A stretch of 64,000 nucleotides of DNA, taken from positions 5,859 through 69,858 of the forward strand of contig CAJUAB010000017.1 of assembly GCA_910583845.1 (NCBI GenBank), in the 5' to 3' direction. The translations under genes were made by a program, and so were the position numbers. Below the pieces are notes generated by a model. The model did not search any database and was not told where the DNA came from. It worked only from the letters and a program-made list of their open reading frames with translations. This document shows positions 50,414 to 58,910 of this stretch, piece by piece (the stretch's first letter is position 1; each line of letters starts with the position of its first letter). This DNA comes from an uncultured Acetatifactor sp. GTDB taxonomy: Bacteria > Bacillota > Clostridia > Lachnospirales > Lachnospiraceae.

Positions 50414-52780
50414 TTATCTGTTCTCATTCACATAGATCTGTGCCCTGGACTGAATGATGTCCGCCACCTCCTGCGCGCTCTTCTGTCCTGTAAAGAAGGC
50501 TTCCGCGTCCTCTGTTATGATATTGCGGATTTCTTCATTATTATACGCCGCGCGGTTTACGGTATAGATGAACTGGCAGATCTGATCCACCTCTTCCTGC
50601 GTGAAAGGCTCCAGGATGATCTCCTCCCCGTTCACAGTACAGGTGTCATCATAGTATTCCCTGTTGCCGTTCTCATCCGTCCAGTACGGACGTTCCGTGG
50701 CTTTTTGCGCCTTGTCCAGAAACGCGGATTTCAGCACCGGCATATAATACATATCCTCGTTATTCTGATACTCAGGGGTCAGGAACTGGCGCACGAACTG
50801 CCATGCCCCCTCCACATTCTGCGATTTGGCGGAAATGGTAAAGGAAAAATTACCTGCTCCCAGAACCGAACCGTTGGAGGCGGCTGTGGGGAAGCCCACA
50901 AAGGATACCTCCTCCCCTATAGATCCCTTGATCTGGTATTTGCAGTCCTTGAGATTTCCGATAAAGAGATCATACAGCAGCGTACGGTTCTCCCGGTACT
51001 GGTTCTCATAATACGCATAGTCAAAGCCCTCGTCATACTCCATTGAGCGATCCTTGGGGAGCGTTCTGGCATATTCCAGCATATCCGTAAAGCTCTGGGA
51101 ATTGAAATTGCATTTGCCGGTCTCCACATCAATGAAATCCTGTCCGGCATAACTCATCATATAACTGATAAAGCTGTCCCGTTCCATATCTCCAAAGATC
51201 GTGGCTCCCTGAGGCATGGTGGCCACCACGGCCTCCGCATCCGCCATGGTCCAGGTCTCGGGCTCCCCTACCAGGGATTTCTTGGCCGCCATAGTGCGTA
51301 CGCTGAAACAGGAAACCGCCGCGTAGAGCCTGCCGTTCACCGAAAAGGCATCCCGCACATTTTGCAGATATTCCAGCTCTTTCAGCTCCGGGTCCGCCTC
51401 CAGGAGACTCCCGATATCCGCCAGCGCTCCCTTGGACACATAATTGCCATAATTGCTCATATCGCCCAGCAGCATAATATCCGGCATCTGACCGCTTACA
51501 ATATCACTGTTCAGTCTGTTCTGCCCTGCCATCCAGTCTTCGCTGGTGTTATAAACACTGTAGTCCTTTATTGTAATTCTGTACTGGTCGCTGTTCTTGT
51601 TGAACCGGATGACCTCGGCCTTGACGCTCGAACCCAGATAGGTTCCGCCCAGCACCAGCTCTTCCCTGTCCGGTATGTCCGCCGGATCTCTGTATGTAAA
51701 ATAAGCGCATCTCTGTTCCCAGTTGGCAATGTCACTATAAAGCGCCACGAAATGCTGTTCATCAATCCTTTGCACACTGTTTATCTCATTGGCAGCCAGA
51801 TCGGAATTTACAATATTCATCAGTATCCGGGGCTCCGCGTCCCCAACCCTCCAGGTGTACAGCCCCAGACTGTCCGTGAGCAGCAGTTCCTCGCCGTCGC
51901 CCGCGCTGATACTGTAATTTTGACTGAACGGCAGTTCAAACGCTTCCCCCTCCTCAGCCGTTTCCAGATCATAGCTCGCCAGAAAGCGCTTTGTGTACTC
52001 CTCGTCGTAGTAAATCACCATCAGCTTGCCATTTTCCCCCGCATACACCAGACTGGCCCGCTCAAATATCCCGCTGTCCATGACTTTGCGGCTGACTTCC
52101 ACGCCCTGGGGAGAATACAGCACCACTTCATTTCGATTACCGCTCATAAGGGCGTACACCCCTTCTTCACCGCCGTCAATCAATCTGCTGCAATACGCCC
52201 ATTCTCCGTCGCCGCCCACGCTCAACTGCGTTGAGTATTGCAGGCTTCCGTCCGGATTCCAGCAGTCCAGATAATACCGGTCCTCATATATATAATTGTC
52301 CGGATCGGAGCTATCCTCATAGCCGCTGCTCTCCACGGCATAAATCTGCCCCCCGGCGGACAGCAGAGTGACATCAATCCAGTTATAGGTCTGTTCTCTC
52401 TCCGGCAGCGCCAATTCCGTAAAACTGCTGTCCGAGCCGTCCGCATTGGACTGATAACAGCCAAAGACACTCTGCCCGACACTTTCTTCCCCGGAGCCTC
52501 CCCCGCTGTAAACCAGCAGATACAGTCTGCCGTCCCGATAAACCATATTGTTGATGTTTTCATTGGTTTTGGTGAGATTCAGTTCCTGAAAGGAATACAC
52601 ATTTTCCTTGCCTGCCTGCCCGGTCTTGCCACCGGCAGACGTGCCGGTCCCGCCGCCGTTGACCTCCTCCGTTCCATGGCCGCCATGGTTTTCACCGCCT
52701 TCGCTGCAGGCCGCAAGCCCCAGTCCCAGGGCTGCCGCCAATCCCAGGGCCATCGCCCTTGTCCATACTCCTCTTTTCAC
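50414..52780 (-). CDS. Solute-binding lipoprotein with N-terminal propeller-like region
   Basis: About 788 residues. A GTG start at 52780 behind AAGGAGG-CAATT gives a clean signal peptide ending in the lipobox LAAC; upstream ATG codons do not. Residues 60-380 hold repeated Trp/Tyr-rich strands (LYLLVYSGGG, GQIYAVESSG, GKLMVIYYDE) that look like a beta-propeller. Residues from about 390 match family 1 extracellular solute-binding proteins (ADIGSLLEADPEL, GAWQFVRQFLTPEYQ). No permease or ATPase is adjacent, so it may act as a sensor or as an orphan sugar-binding protein. Confidence 0.82.
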   Translation of the reverse strand: MKRGVWTRAMALGLAAALGLGLAACSEGGENHGGHGTEEVNGGGTGTSAGGKTGQAGKENVYSFQELNLTKTNENINNMVYRDGRLYLLVYSGGGSGEESVGQSVFGCYQSNADGSDSSFTELALPEREQTYNWIDVTLLSAGGQIYAVESSGYEDSSDPDNYIYEDRYYLDCWNPDGSLQYSTQLSVGGDGEWAYCSRLIDGGEEGVYALMSGNRNEVVLYSPQGVEVSRKVMDSGIFERASLVYAGENGKLMVIYYDEEYTKRFLASYDLETAEEGEAFELPFSQNYSISAGDGEELLLTDSLGLYTWRVGDAEPRILMNIVNSDLAANEINSVQRIDEQHFVALYSDIANWEQRCAYFTYRDPADIPDREELVLGGTYLGSSVKAEVIRFNKNSDQYRITIKDYSVYNTSEDWMAGQNRLNSDIVSGQMPDIMLLGDMSNYGNYVSKGALADIGSLLEADPELKELEYLQNVRDAFSVNGRLYAAVSCFSVRTMAAKKSLVGEPETWTMADAEAVVATMPQGATIFGDMERDSFISYMMSYAGQDFIDVETGKCNFNSQSFTDMLEYARTLPKDRSMEYDEGFDYAYYENQYRENRTLLYDLFIGNLKDCKYQIKGSIGEEVSFVGFPTAASNGSVLGAGNFSFTISAKSQNVEGAWQFVRQFLTPEYQNNEDMYYMPVLKSAFLDKAQKATERPYWTDENGNREYYDDTCTVNGEEIILEPFTQEEVDQICQFIYTVNRAAYNNEEIRNIITEDAEAFFTGQKSAQEVADIIQSRAQIYVNENR

Positions 52781-53051
52781 AATTGCCTCCTTCCGCATTC
52801 CGCAGGGGTCACTTGCGGATAACGCGCGCATACTTGATCTGAAACCTGCATCCGCACACATTACCGGCCACGGTCCGCCGCCATGCTCTGACGGAGATCA
52901 TGATGCGGCATCCGCCCATATGCGGCTCTATGTAATGCGGCAGATCCGGATTTCATCTTCGCATTTTAAAACCCATTTGTAACAAATTTGTATATCTGAT
53001 TCTTAAGATTCAGCCCGGTTTTCATAAACTTTTCCTTTTCCGGATTCTCCA

Positions 53052-53080
53052 TTGCCCATATTATGCAAATATGTTATACT
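53052..53080 (+). promoter_or_regulatory. Promoter of the DtxR/MntR-like regulator
   Basis: TTGCCC (53052-53057), 17 bases, TATACT (53075-53080), 60 bases before the start codon. The divergent gap 52781-53140 shows nothing else. Confidence 0.7.
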
Positions 53081-53140
53081 GATAGCAACATCCGGCTCAT
53101 CTCTTATGGGACAGGCTATCAGAGAAAGGTTTGAAATAAA

Positions 53141-53500
53141 ATGGGTACAAGCGAATCTGCCGAGAATTATCTGGAAACAATTTTGATACTGAGCAAACGC
53201 AGACCAGTGGTACGCTCCGTGGATATAGCGGAGGAGCTGGGCTTTAAAAAATCCAGCGTCAGCGTAGCCATGAAAAATCTGCGGGAAAAAAATCACATTA
53301 CCGTCACCAGAGAGGGCTTTATCTATCTGACGGAGAGCGGCAAAGAGATTGCCGATATGATCTATGAGCGCCACGAGCTTCTGACCCAATGGCTCACGCG
53401 TCTGGGCGTGGACCCAAAGGTCGCCGCCCAGGATGCCTGCCGGATAGAACATGTCATCAGCAAAGAAAGTTTTGAAGCCATCAAACGGCACATCAAATGA
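53141..53500 (+). CDS. DtxR/MntR family metal-dependent regulator
   Basis: A 119-residue protein with the MntR-like winged helix (SAENYLETILIL, VRSVDIAEELGFKKSSVSVAMKNL) and the start of the metal-binding dimerisation domain (ERHELLTQWLTRLGV, ACRIEHVIS). The ligands ERHE and CRIEH are placed as in MntR/IdeR. It lacks the C-terminal SH3-like FeoA domain. It senses Mn2+ or Fe2+ and represses uptake genes. It has its own promoter and is convergent with kdgK. Confidence 0.9.
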   Translation: MGTSESAENYLETILILSKRRPVVRSVDIAEELGFKKSSVSVAMKNLREKNHITVTREGFIYLTESGKEIADMIYERHELLTQWLTRLGVDPKVAAQDACRIEHVISKESFEAIKRHIK

Positions 53501-53523
53501 GCCTCGCACTATACCGGGATCAC

Positions 53524-53573
53524 AACAGCCGACATTCTCAAAGCCAATCCGCGCTTCGAAAATGTCGGCTGTT
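53524..53573. terminator. Bidirectional terminator-like hairpin
   Basis: AACAGCCGACATT and AATGTCGGCTGTT form a 13-bp stem between the convergent regulator and kdgK genes. T-tracts are poor on both sides. Confidence 0.6.
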
Positions 53574-53622
53574 CCTCATATCAGCCTATGGACTGCCGGC
53601 CTGTATCAGGTACGGTTCTGCA

Positions 53623-54654
53623 TCAGCGCTGTACCCTTCCGGAAGCGTCGCCGCCTGCCAGCGTCTCCACTTCCTTTCTGGACACCAGGTTAAAGTCGCC
53701 GGGAATGGTGTGCTTCAACGCGGACGCCGCCACACCGTACTCCAGCGCAGACTTGAAATCCTTGCCGTCCAGCAGGCCGCAGATCACGCCGCCCGCAAAG
53801 GAGTCGCCGCCGCCCACACGGTCAACGATGGGATGAATGCTGTACTCCTTGGAGTGATAGAACTCCTTGGTATCTCTGGAGTAAATGCATGCGGACCAGC
53901 CATTGTCGGACGCGGAATGGCTCACCCGCAGGGATGAGACGCAGTACTCAAAATTGTAATCCGCCACCATCTGCTCGAAAATGGACTTATACCCTGCCAA
54001 CTCCAGATCGCCGCTGGTCACATCGGTTTTGCCGGGCTTGTAGCCCAATACCAGTTCCGCGTCCTCCTCGTTGCCGATGCAGACATCCACATACTTCATC
54101 AGGTTCTTCATCACTTTCTGCGCCTTTTCGGAGGACCAGAGCTTCTTGCGGAAGTTCAGGTCAACAGACACCTTCACGCCGTGCTTCTTGGCGGCAATCA
54201 GCGCTTTCTCCGTGAGCTGCGCGGCGCTGTCGGACACGGCAGGCGTGATGCCGGTAAAATGGAACCAGTCCGCGCCCTCAAAAATGGCGTCAAAGTCGAA
54301 ATCCGCCTCGGTGGCCGTGGAGATGGAGGAATGCGCCCTGTCATACACCACCTTGGAGGGCCTCATGGAAGAACCGCTCTCCAGATAGTAGATGCCCAGC
54401 CTCTCACCGCATTTTGCGATATGCTTCGTACATACATTGTACTTTCTCAGCGCCGCCACCGCGCACTCACCGATCTCATTGTCAGGCACCGCGGTCACAA
54501 ACTCCGCGTCATGTCCGTAATTGGCCAGGGACACGGCCACATTGGCCTCGCCGCCGCCATAGCATACGTCAAACTCGTCCGCCTGAATAAATTTCTCGTT
54601 GTTGGGGGTAGACAGCCTCAGCATGATCTCACCCATCGTAATTACTTTTGCCAT
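53623..54654 (-). CDS. kdgK: 2-dehydro-3-deoxygluconokinase
   Basis: A 343-residue PfkB-family sugar kinase. It begins VITMGEIMLRLSTPNNE, carries YGGGEANVAVSLANYG for substrate binding and the C-terminal GGGDSFAGGV, whose Asp is the catalytic base. KdgK phosphorylates 2-keto-3-deoxygluconate to KDPG. It lies next to the KDPG aldolase and the kdu genes, all on one strand, as the penultimate step of unsaturated uronate catabolism. Confidence 0.93.
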   Translation of the reverse strand: MAKVITMGEIMLRLSTPNNEKFIQADEFDVCYGGGEANVAVSLANYGHDAEFVTAVPDNEIGECAVAALRKYNVCTKHIAKCGERLGIYYLESGSSMRPSKVVYDRAHSSISTATEADFDFDAIFEGADWFHFTGITPAVSDSAAQLTEKALIAAKKHGVKVSVDLNFRKKLWSSEKAQKVMKNLMKYVDVCIGNEEDAELVLGYKPGKTDVTSGDLELAGYKSIFEQMVADYNFEYCVSSLRVSHSASDNGWSACIYSRDTKEFYHSKEYSIHPIVDRVGGGDSFAGGVICGLLDGKDFKSALEYGVAASALKHTIPGDFNLVSRKEVETLAGGDASGRVQR

Positions 54655-54706
54655 TGAAAATCTTCCTTTCTTAATGAAGTTCCGTATGAAGTTCTGTTTC
54701 CGTCCT

Positions 54707-55672
54707 TTACTTCTGCACCAGATGCAGGGCGAATCCGCCGAACTCTTCTTTCAGATAGATGGCCTTCAGATTGCCCTTGGCATCTCTCTTGGCCGTATCC
54801 TCAGCGATCTCCACGCCCAGCACACTGGTGAGATAGTTCACGGCTCTGTCGATATAGTTGGTCCGGATGGCGATATGGCCATGCTCTCCCAGATAGGGAG
54901 TCTTGTATACCTCCACCTCCGTCCCCGCAAATACGGAACTGTTGCCCACCTTTACCGGCATGCCAAAGATAAAGGAGAAACGCCTGGCAATCTTCTCCGC
55001 CTCCTCGGCGCTGCCTGCGTTGATACCGATATGCGCCAGCTCAAAGCCCAGCATGGTCTGCACGGCCTCCCTGGTAAGCTGCTCGATCCTGTCCCACTCC
55101 CCCGCGTTGATCAGATCTCCGGGCACCATCCAGGAACCGCCGCAGGCGATGATCTTGTTAAAGTCCAGATAAGAGGTCAGATTTTTCGCATTGATGCCGC
55201 CGGTGGGCATGAACTTCATGTTCACATAGGGAGCCGCCATGGCCTTGATCTTGGCCAGACCGCCGGACTGCTCCGCAGGGAAGAACTTCACCACATCCAG
55301 GCCCAGTTCAATGGCCTGCTCAATGTCGGAGGGGCTGGAGGTGCCGGGTGTAATGGGCACATTCTTGTCCAGGCAGTACTGCACAGTCCTGGGGTTCAGG
55401 CCGGGGCTGACGATAAACTGCGCGCCCGCTTCCACCGCCGCGTCCACCTGGGCCGCGTTCAGCACAGTTCCCGCGCCCACGCACATGTCAGGGAAATTCT
55501 CGGTCATGGCCTTGATAGCGGCAGCGGCGGCATCCGTCCGGAATGTCACCTCCGCGCAGGGCAGGCCGCCGGCGCACAAAGCCCTGGCCAGAGGAACCGC
55601 ATCCTCCGCCCTGTCAATCTTTACTACAGGTACAATACCGATCTTACTGAGTTTCTCTAAAACCGCATTCAT
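54707..55672 (-). CDS. kdgA: KDPG/KHG aldolase fused to a VOC domain
   Basis: A 321-residue protein. Residues 1-210 are a KDPG aldolase: GLPCAEVTFRT with the catalytic Glu, PGTSSPSDIEQA, and VKFFPAEQSGG with the Schiff-base Lys. Residues from about 215 form a glyoxalase/VOC-like domain (ELAHIGINA, GHIAIRTNYIDRAVNYL), not present in E. coli Eda. The aldolase splits KDPG to pyruvate and glyceraldehyde 3-phosphate; the role of the VOC domain is unknown. The start at 55672 follows AAAGAGG. It is co-oriented with kdgK, 52 bases away. Confidence 0.9.
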   Translation of the reverse strand: MNAVLEKLSKIGIVPVVKIDRAEDAVPLARALCAGGLPCAEVTFRTDAAAAAIKAMTENFPDMCVGAGTVLNAAQVDAAVEAGAQFIVSPGLNPRTVQYCLDKNVPITPGTSSPSDIEQAIELGLDVVKFFPAEQSGGLAKIKAMAAPYVNMKFMPTGGINAKNLTSYLDFNKIIACGGSWMVPGDLINAGEWDRIEQLTREAVQTMLGFELAHIGINAGSAEEAEKIARRFSFIFGMPVKVGNSSVFAGTEVEVYKTPYLGEHGHIAIRTNYIDRAVNYLTSVLGVEIAEDTAKRDAKGNLKAIYLKEEFGGFALHLVQK

Positions 55673-55761
55673 AATTACCTCTTTCCCGCCTGTCACAGTC
55701 TGACCCGTGATATGGCGTTAATCCGTATTTGGAAGGTCCCCTTCCCGCACATTTGTCCGGC

Positions 55762-56400
55762 TTAAGCAAGAATCTCCTTCACACAGGCCGCCAGCCTGTC
55801 GCATTTACAGTTCGCGAAGAAGTACTCCTGGAACTTCTCCCCTGCAAGGGCGCCCTTGACCAGGTCCCTGTCCAGCTTTTCGAGAATTGTCACCAAATCC
55901 GTGTGCGTGACCTCCTTCACACCGTCCAGAATCTTTTTGTTGCGCTGCTCCGGTTCCACTCGCTCTTTGGGATAACCGCCGCCACCGGGGGCACAGAACA
56001 GTTTTTCAAAAATGTATTCCAGATTCAGCTCGCCGCCCCAGCCGAAATTCTCCGCGAAGGGCAAAGCCACACAGTTGCCGTCATTTACCTGCGAGAACAG
56101 GTAGGCGTCCAGGGGACTCTCTATATGTCCGCACAGCACCTTGGGGAAGGAATTGCAGGCCAGCATGGCTCCTTCGCCTGTGCCGCATCCGGTGATCACA
56201 TAGTCCGCGGCGCCGCTTCCCAGCAGTACCGCCGCCAGAATGCCATTCTGCACGTAGGTCAGAGAATGGGGGTCCTCCGCACCATACATACCATAATTAT
56301 ACACCTCATGTCCCATGGGTTCCACTACTTTTTTCAGAGTGTTGCAGATCATTTCATTTTTAGCCGCCTGACTGTTCTCGTTGATCAATGCTATCTTCAT
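55762..56400 (-). CDS. RpiB/LacA/LacB-type sugar isomerase, possible DhuI
   Basis: A 212-residue protein. MKIALINENSQAAKNE, VLLGSGAADYVITGCGTGEGAML and GHIESPLDAYLFSQVNDGN follow the RpiB family. In uronate clusters this family includes DhuI, which isomerises 4-deoxy-L-threo-5-hexosulose-uronate, the same step as KduI. Here KduI is encoded in the same operon, so one may be redundant or take a different substrate. RBS CAGGAGAGATATAAT. Confidence 0.82.
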   Translation of the reverse strand: MKIALINENSQAAKNEMICNTLKKVVEPMGHEVYNYGMYGAEDPHSLTYVQNGILAAVLLGSGAADYVITGCGTGEGAMLACNSFPKVLCGHIESPLDAYLFSQVNDGNCVALPFAENFGWGGELNLEYIFEKLFCAPGGGGYPKERVEPEQRNKKILDGVKEVTHTDLVTILEKLDRDLVKGALAGEKFQEYFFANCKCDRLAACVKEILA

Positions 56401-56486
56401 ATTATATCTCTCCTGAAAATTTTTATTTTCGTGCCGCCTGCCCGCGGTGCCCCGGAGGCGCTGCGCCGACAGGCGGTGCAGATCCG

Positions 56487-57290
56487 TTATTCGGGCTGCT
56501 TACCGATATAAGCCAGGATACCGCCGTCCACATACAGAATATGGCCGTTCACGGCGTTGGAAGCCTCCGAAGCCAGAAACACGGCGGGACCGGTCAGTTC
56601 CTCGGCTTTGAGCCATCTGTTGGCAGGAGTCTTGGCACAGATAAACTGATCGAAAGGATGTCTGCTGCCATCGGGCTGGATCTCACGCAGAGGCGCTGTC
56701 TGGGGAGTCTCAATATAACCGGGCCCAAGGCCGTTACACTGGATGTTGTACTGGCCGTACTCGGAACAGATATTTCTGGTCAGCATCTTCAGACCGCCCT
56801 TGGCGGAAGCGTATGCGGACACGGTCTCACGTCCCAGCTCGGACATCATGGAGCAGATGTTGATAATCTTGCCATGCCCCTTCTTGATCATGGAAGGAAT
56901 AACCGCCTTGGATACGATGAAAGGAGCGTTCAGATCCACATCGATCACCTGGCGGAACTGCTCGGCCGTCATCTCGGTCATGGGGATACGCTTGATGATA
57001 CCCGCATTGTTCACCAGGATATCAATGACACCCACCTCCGCCTCAATCTGCGCCACCATGGCGTTCACGGCCTCCTCGTTGGTCACGTCGCACACATAGC
57101 CGTGAGCCTTGATGCCTTTTTCGGCATAGGCTGCCAGCCCCTTGTCCACCAGCTCCTGCTTGATATCATTGAAGCAGATGGTTGCGCCTGCCTCCGCGTA
57201 CGCGGATGCGATGGCAAAGCCGATGCCGTAGGATGCCCCCGTTACCAGTGCCACTTTGCCTTCCAGACTGAAATTTGTAAATTCGCTCAT
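56487..57290 (-). CDS. kduD: 2-dehydro-3-deoxy-D-gluconate 5-dehydrogenase / gluconate 5-dehydrogenase, SDR
   Basis: A 267-residue short-chain dehydrogenase. The NAD(P) motif TGASYGIG (residues 18-25), NNAGI, and the catalytic Ser/Tyr/Lys set in ICSMMSELGRETVSAYASAKGG are clear. KduD reduces 2,5-diketo-3-deoxygluconate to KDG. The position between kduI and the RpiB-like gene supports that role; gluconate 5-dehydrogenase is the close alternative. AAAGGAGAGAAAAGC precedes the start. Confidence 0.9.
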   Translation of the reverse strand: MSEFTNFSLEGKVALVTGASYGIGFAIASAYAEAGATICFNDIKQELVDKGLAAYAEKGIKAHGYVCDVTNEEAVNAMVAQIEAEVGVIDILVNNAGIIKRIPMTEMTAEQFRQVIDVDLNAPFIVSKAVIPSMIKKGHGKIINICSMMSELGRETVSAYASAKGGLKMLTRNICSEYGQYNIQCNGLGPGYIETPQTAPLREIQPDGSRHPFDQFICAKTPANRWLKAEELTGPAVFLASEASNAVNGHILYVDGGILAYIGKQPE

Positions 57291-57410
57291 GCTTTTCTCT
57301 CCTTTTTTATTAGAATAATTTTAGATAATCGCAACATGCCCTTTCTGGAACCGGAGAATGGGCAATATATTCAAAATAAGCCGCCCTGTCACTTGCGGAA
57401 AGGATCGGAC

Positions 57411-58271
57411 CTAGCGCAGATCCTGATTGGCCACGCCGTCCATATCGTCGAAGTCCTGATTTTCTCCCACCATGCCCCAGATAAAGGTGTAGGCTCTGGA
57501 ACCGCATCCGGAATGGATGGACCAGCTGGGGGAGATCACGGCCTCCTCGTTGCGCATCACAATATGGCGGGTCTCCTGAGGCTCGCCCATATAGTGCATC
57601 ACAAAGGCATCCTCGGGCATCTCGAAATACAGATAGACCTCCATACGTCTGTCATGGGTGTGGCAGGGCATGGTATTCCATACGCTGCCTGGCTCCAGTC
57701 TGGTCATACCCATCTCCAGCTGACAGCTCTCCACCTGACCGGGCAGGATATACTTGCAGATAACTCTGTGGTTAGCGTCCTCCAGGCAGCCCAGCTCCAC
57801 CTTGTTCTCATCCTTTACGATGACCACACCCTCCTGGGGAGTTCCCTCGGGCTTGATCAGCACAGTGGGACATGTGCGGTGGGCCGGAGCGGAATTCATA
57901 TAGAATTTGGCCGGGTTTGCCGCGTCCTCGCTGGCAAACACAATGTCCCGGGACCCCATGCCGATGTACATGGCCTCTTTATATCCCACCTCGTACACCC
58001 TGCCGTCCACGGTGATCGTTCCGGCACCTCCGATGTTGATAACCCCTAACTCTCTTCTCTGGCAGAAATATTCCGCCCTGAGCTCATCCCCCGCGGTCAG
58101 GGTGACAGGCTCCACAGGCACTGCCGCGCCTGTGATAATTCTGTCGATGTGACTGTACACCAGCTTGATCTGTCCGGGTTCAAAGAGATTCTGAATCAGA
58201 AACTCCTCCCTCAGACGGTCTGTCGTGTAATGCTTCACATCTCTGGGTGATACTGCTGTTCTCAGTTCCAC
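57411..58271 (-). CDS. kduI: 5-dehydro-4-deoxy-D-glucuronate isomerase
   Basis: A 286-residue cupin enzyme converting 5-keto-4-deoxyuronate to 2,5-diketo-3-deoxygluconate. The family blocks VYSHIDRIITG, RRELGVINIGGAGTITVDG, NTMPCHTHDRRMEVYLYF with its zinc ligands, and SPSWSIHSGCG are all present. A GTG start at 58271 behind GAGG matches the N-terminus of known KduI; an ATG at 58472 would add 67 residues from a tandem repeat. First gene of the uronate operon, directly behind a promoter covered by a LacI/CcpA-type operator. Confidence 0.94.
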   Translation of the reverse strand: MELRTAVSPRDVKHYTTDRLREEFLIQNLFEPGQIKLVYSHIDRIITGAAVPVEPVTLTAGDELRAEYFCQRRELGVINIGGAGTITVDGRVYEVGYKEAMYIGMGSRDIVFASEDAANPAKFYMNSAPAHRTCPTVLIKPEGTPQEGVVIVKDENKVELGCLEDANHRVICKYILPGQVESCQLEMGMTRLEPGSVWNTMPCHTHDRRMEVYLYFEMPEDAFVMHYMGEPQETRHIVMRNEEAVISPSWSIHSGCGSRAYTFIWGMVGENQDFDDMDGVANQDLR

Positions 58272-58329
58272 ACTGCGCCTCACTTTCTCCGGTGCCTGGT
58301 CGGTTCTCCGATTCTGTGGAAATTCTCCC

Positions 58330-58480
58330 CAGCCCCCTCTCTTCGCGGAGCGGAGGTTTCCTTCTTCCCTGCGGTCTTCCCGGGCCGGAAGTTCCCCAAG
58401 GACCGCAGTCTTCCTGGCCGGAAGTTCCCCATGGACCGCAGTCTTCCCGGGCCGGAAATCTCTCCGGTCCACGGATCTTC
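58330..58480. repeat. About 33-bp tandem repeat in the kduI leader
   Basis: Two clear copies and flanking partial copies of CGGCCGGAAGTTCCCC(A)...GACCGCAGTCTTCC occur between 58370 and 58480. The arms GGAAGACTGC and GGAACTTCC make each unit imperfectly palindromic. It lies in the 5' leader of kduI and stays open in frame. Confidence 0.75.
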
Positions 58481-58558
58481 TGCCTCGGAAAGTTCCTTTC
58501 GGTCCGCCATGGCACCAGCACCTCTGGTTACTTTCTGCAAATATAGATATACTCCATA

Positions 58559-58600
58559 TGTAAGCGCTTACATTATAGCATATTTTTCTGCTGATTTCAA
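58559..58600 (-). promoter_or_regulatory. kdu operon promoter with LacI/CcpA-type operator
   Basis: On the minus strand TTGAAA (58600-58595), 17 bases, TATAAT (58577-58572). The perfect palindrome TGTAAGCGCTTACA at 58559-58572 directly abuts the -10 box, over the start site. It fits both a cre site and a LacI-family operator, so binding should block transcription. No LacI-family gene lies in the window. Confidence 0.85.
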
Positions 58601-58747
58601 ACAGAATTTTTTATTTTTTCATGCAAATTTTTTGACAATTCAGGAACACTCCCCTCCCGTTCGCCGCGACCGCGCTACAGACGCAGATCCATCCGCCGTG
58701 TGGCACCCGGTTGATCCGGATTGTGAAAATATTTTACATTATGCTGT

Positions 58748-58775
58748 TTGCTTTTCTGTCCGGAAGGCTTATAAT
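58748..58775 (+). promoter_or_regulatory. Candidate promoter of the GH27 gene
   Basis: TTGCTT (58748-58753), 16 bases, TATAAT (58770-58775), 135 bases before the start codon. The rest of the 638-base divergent gap holds the kdu promoter, the kduI leader repeat and nothing further recognised. Confidence 0.55.
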
Positions 58776-58910
58776 GTAGTCGGTATGTTTACCGGCATCT
58801 CTGCGGACGCAGAAAATGCGAGACAACTACCGTAACCCTTGCTGAGATACTTCCGCCATGTCCGGCGCGTACACAGAGGTTACGGAGAACCAACAACAGG
58901 AGGTTACTTC

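Noticed and set aside
58272..58472. 67-residue N-terminal extension of KduI
   Set aside because: Known KduI begins at the position of the GTG at 58271, which has its own GAGG site. The upstream residues come from the 33-bp repeat.
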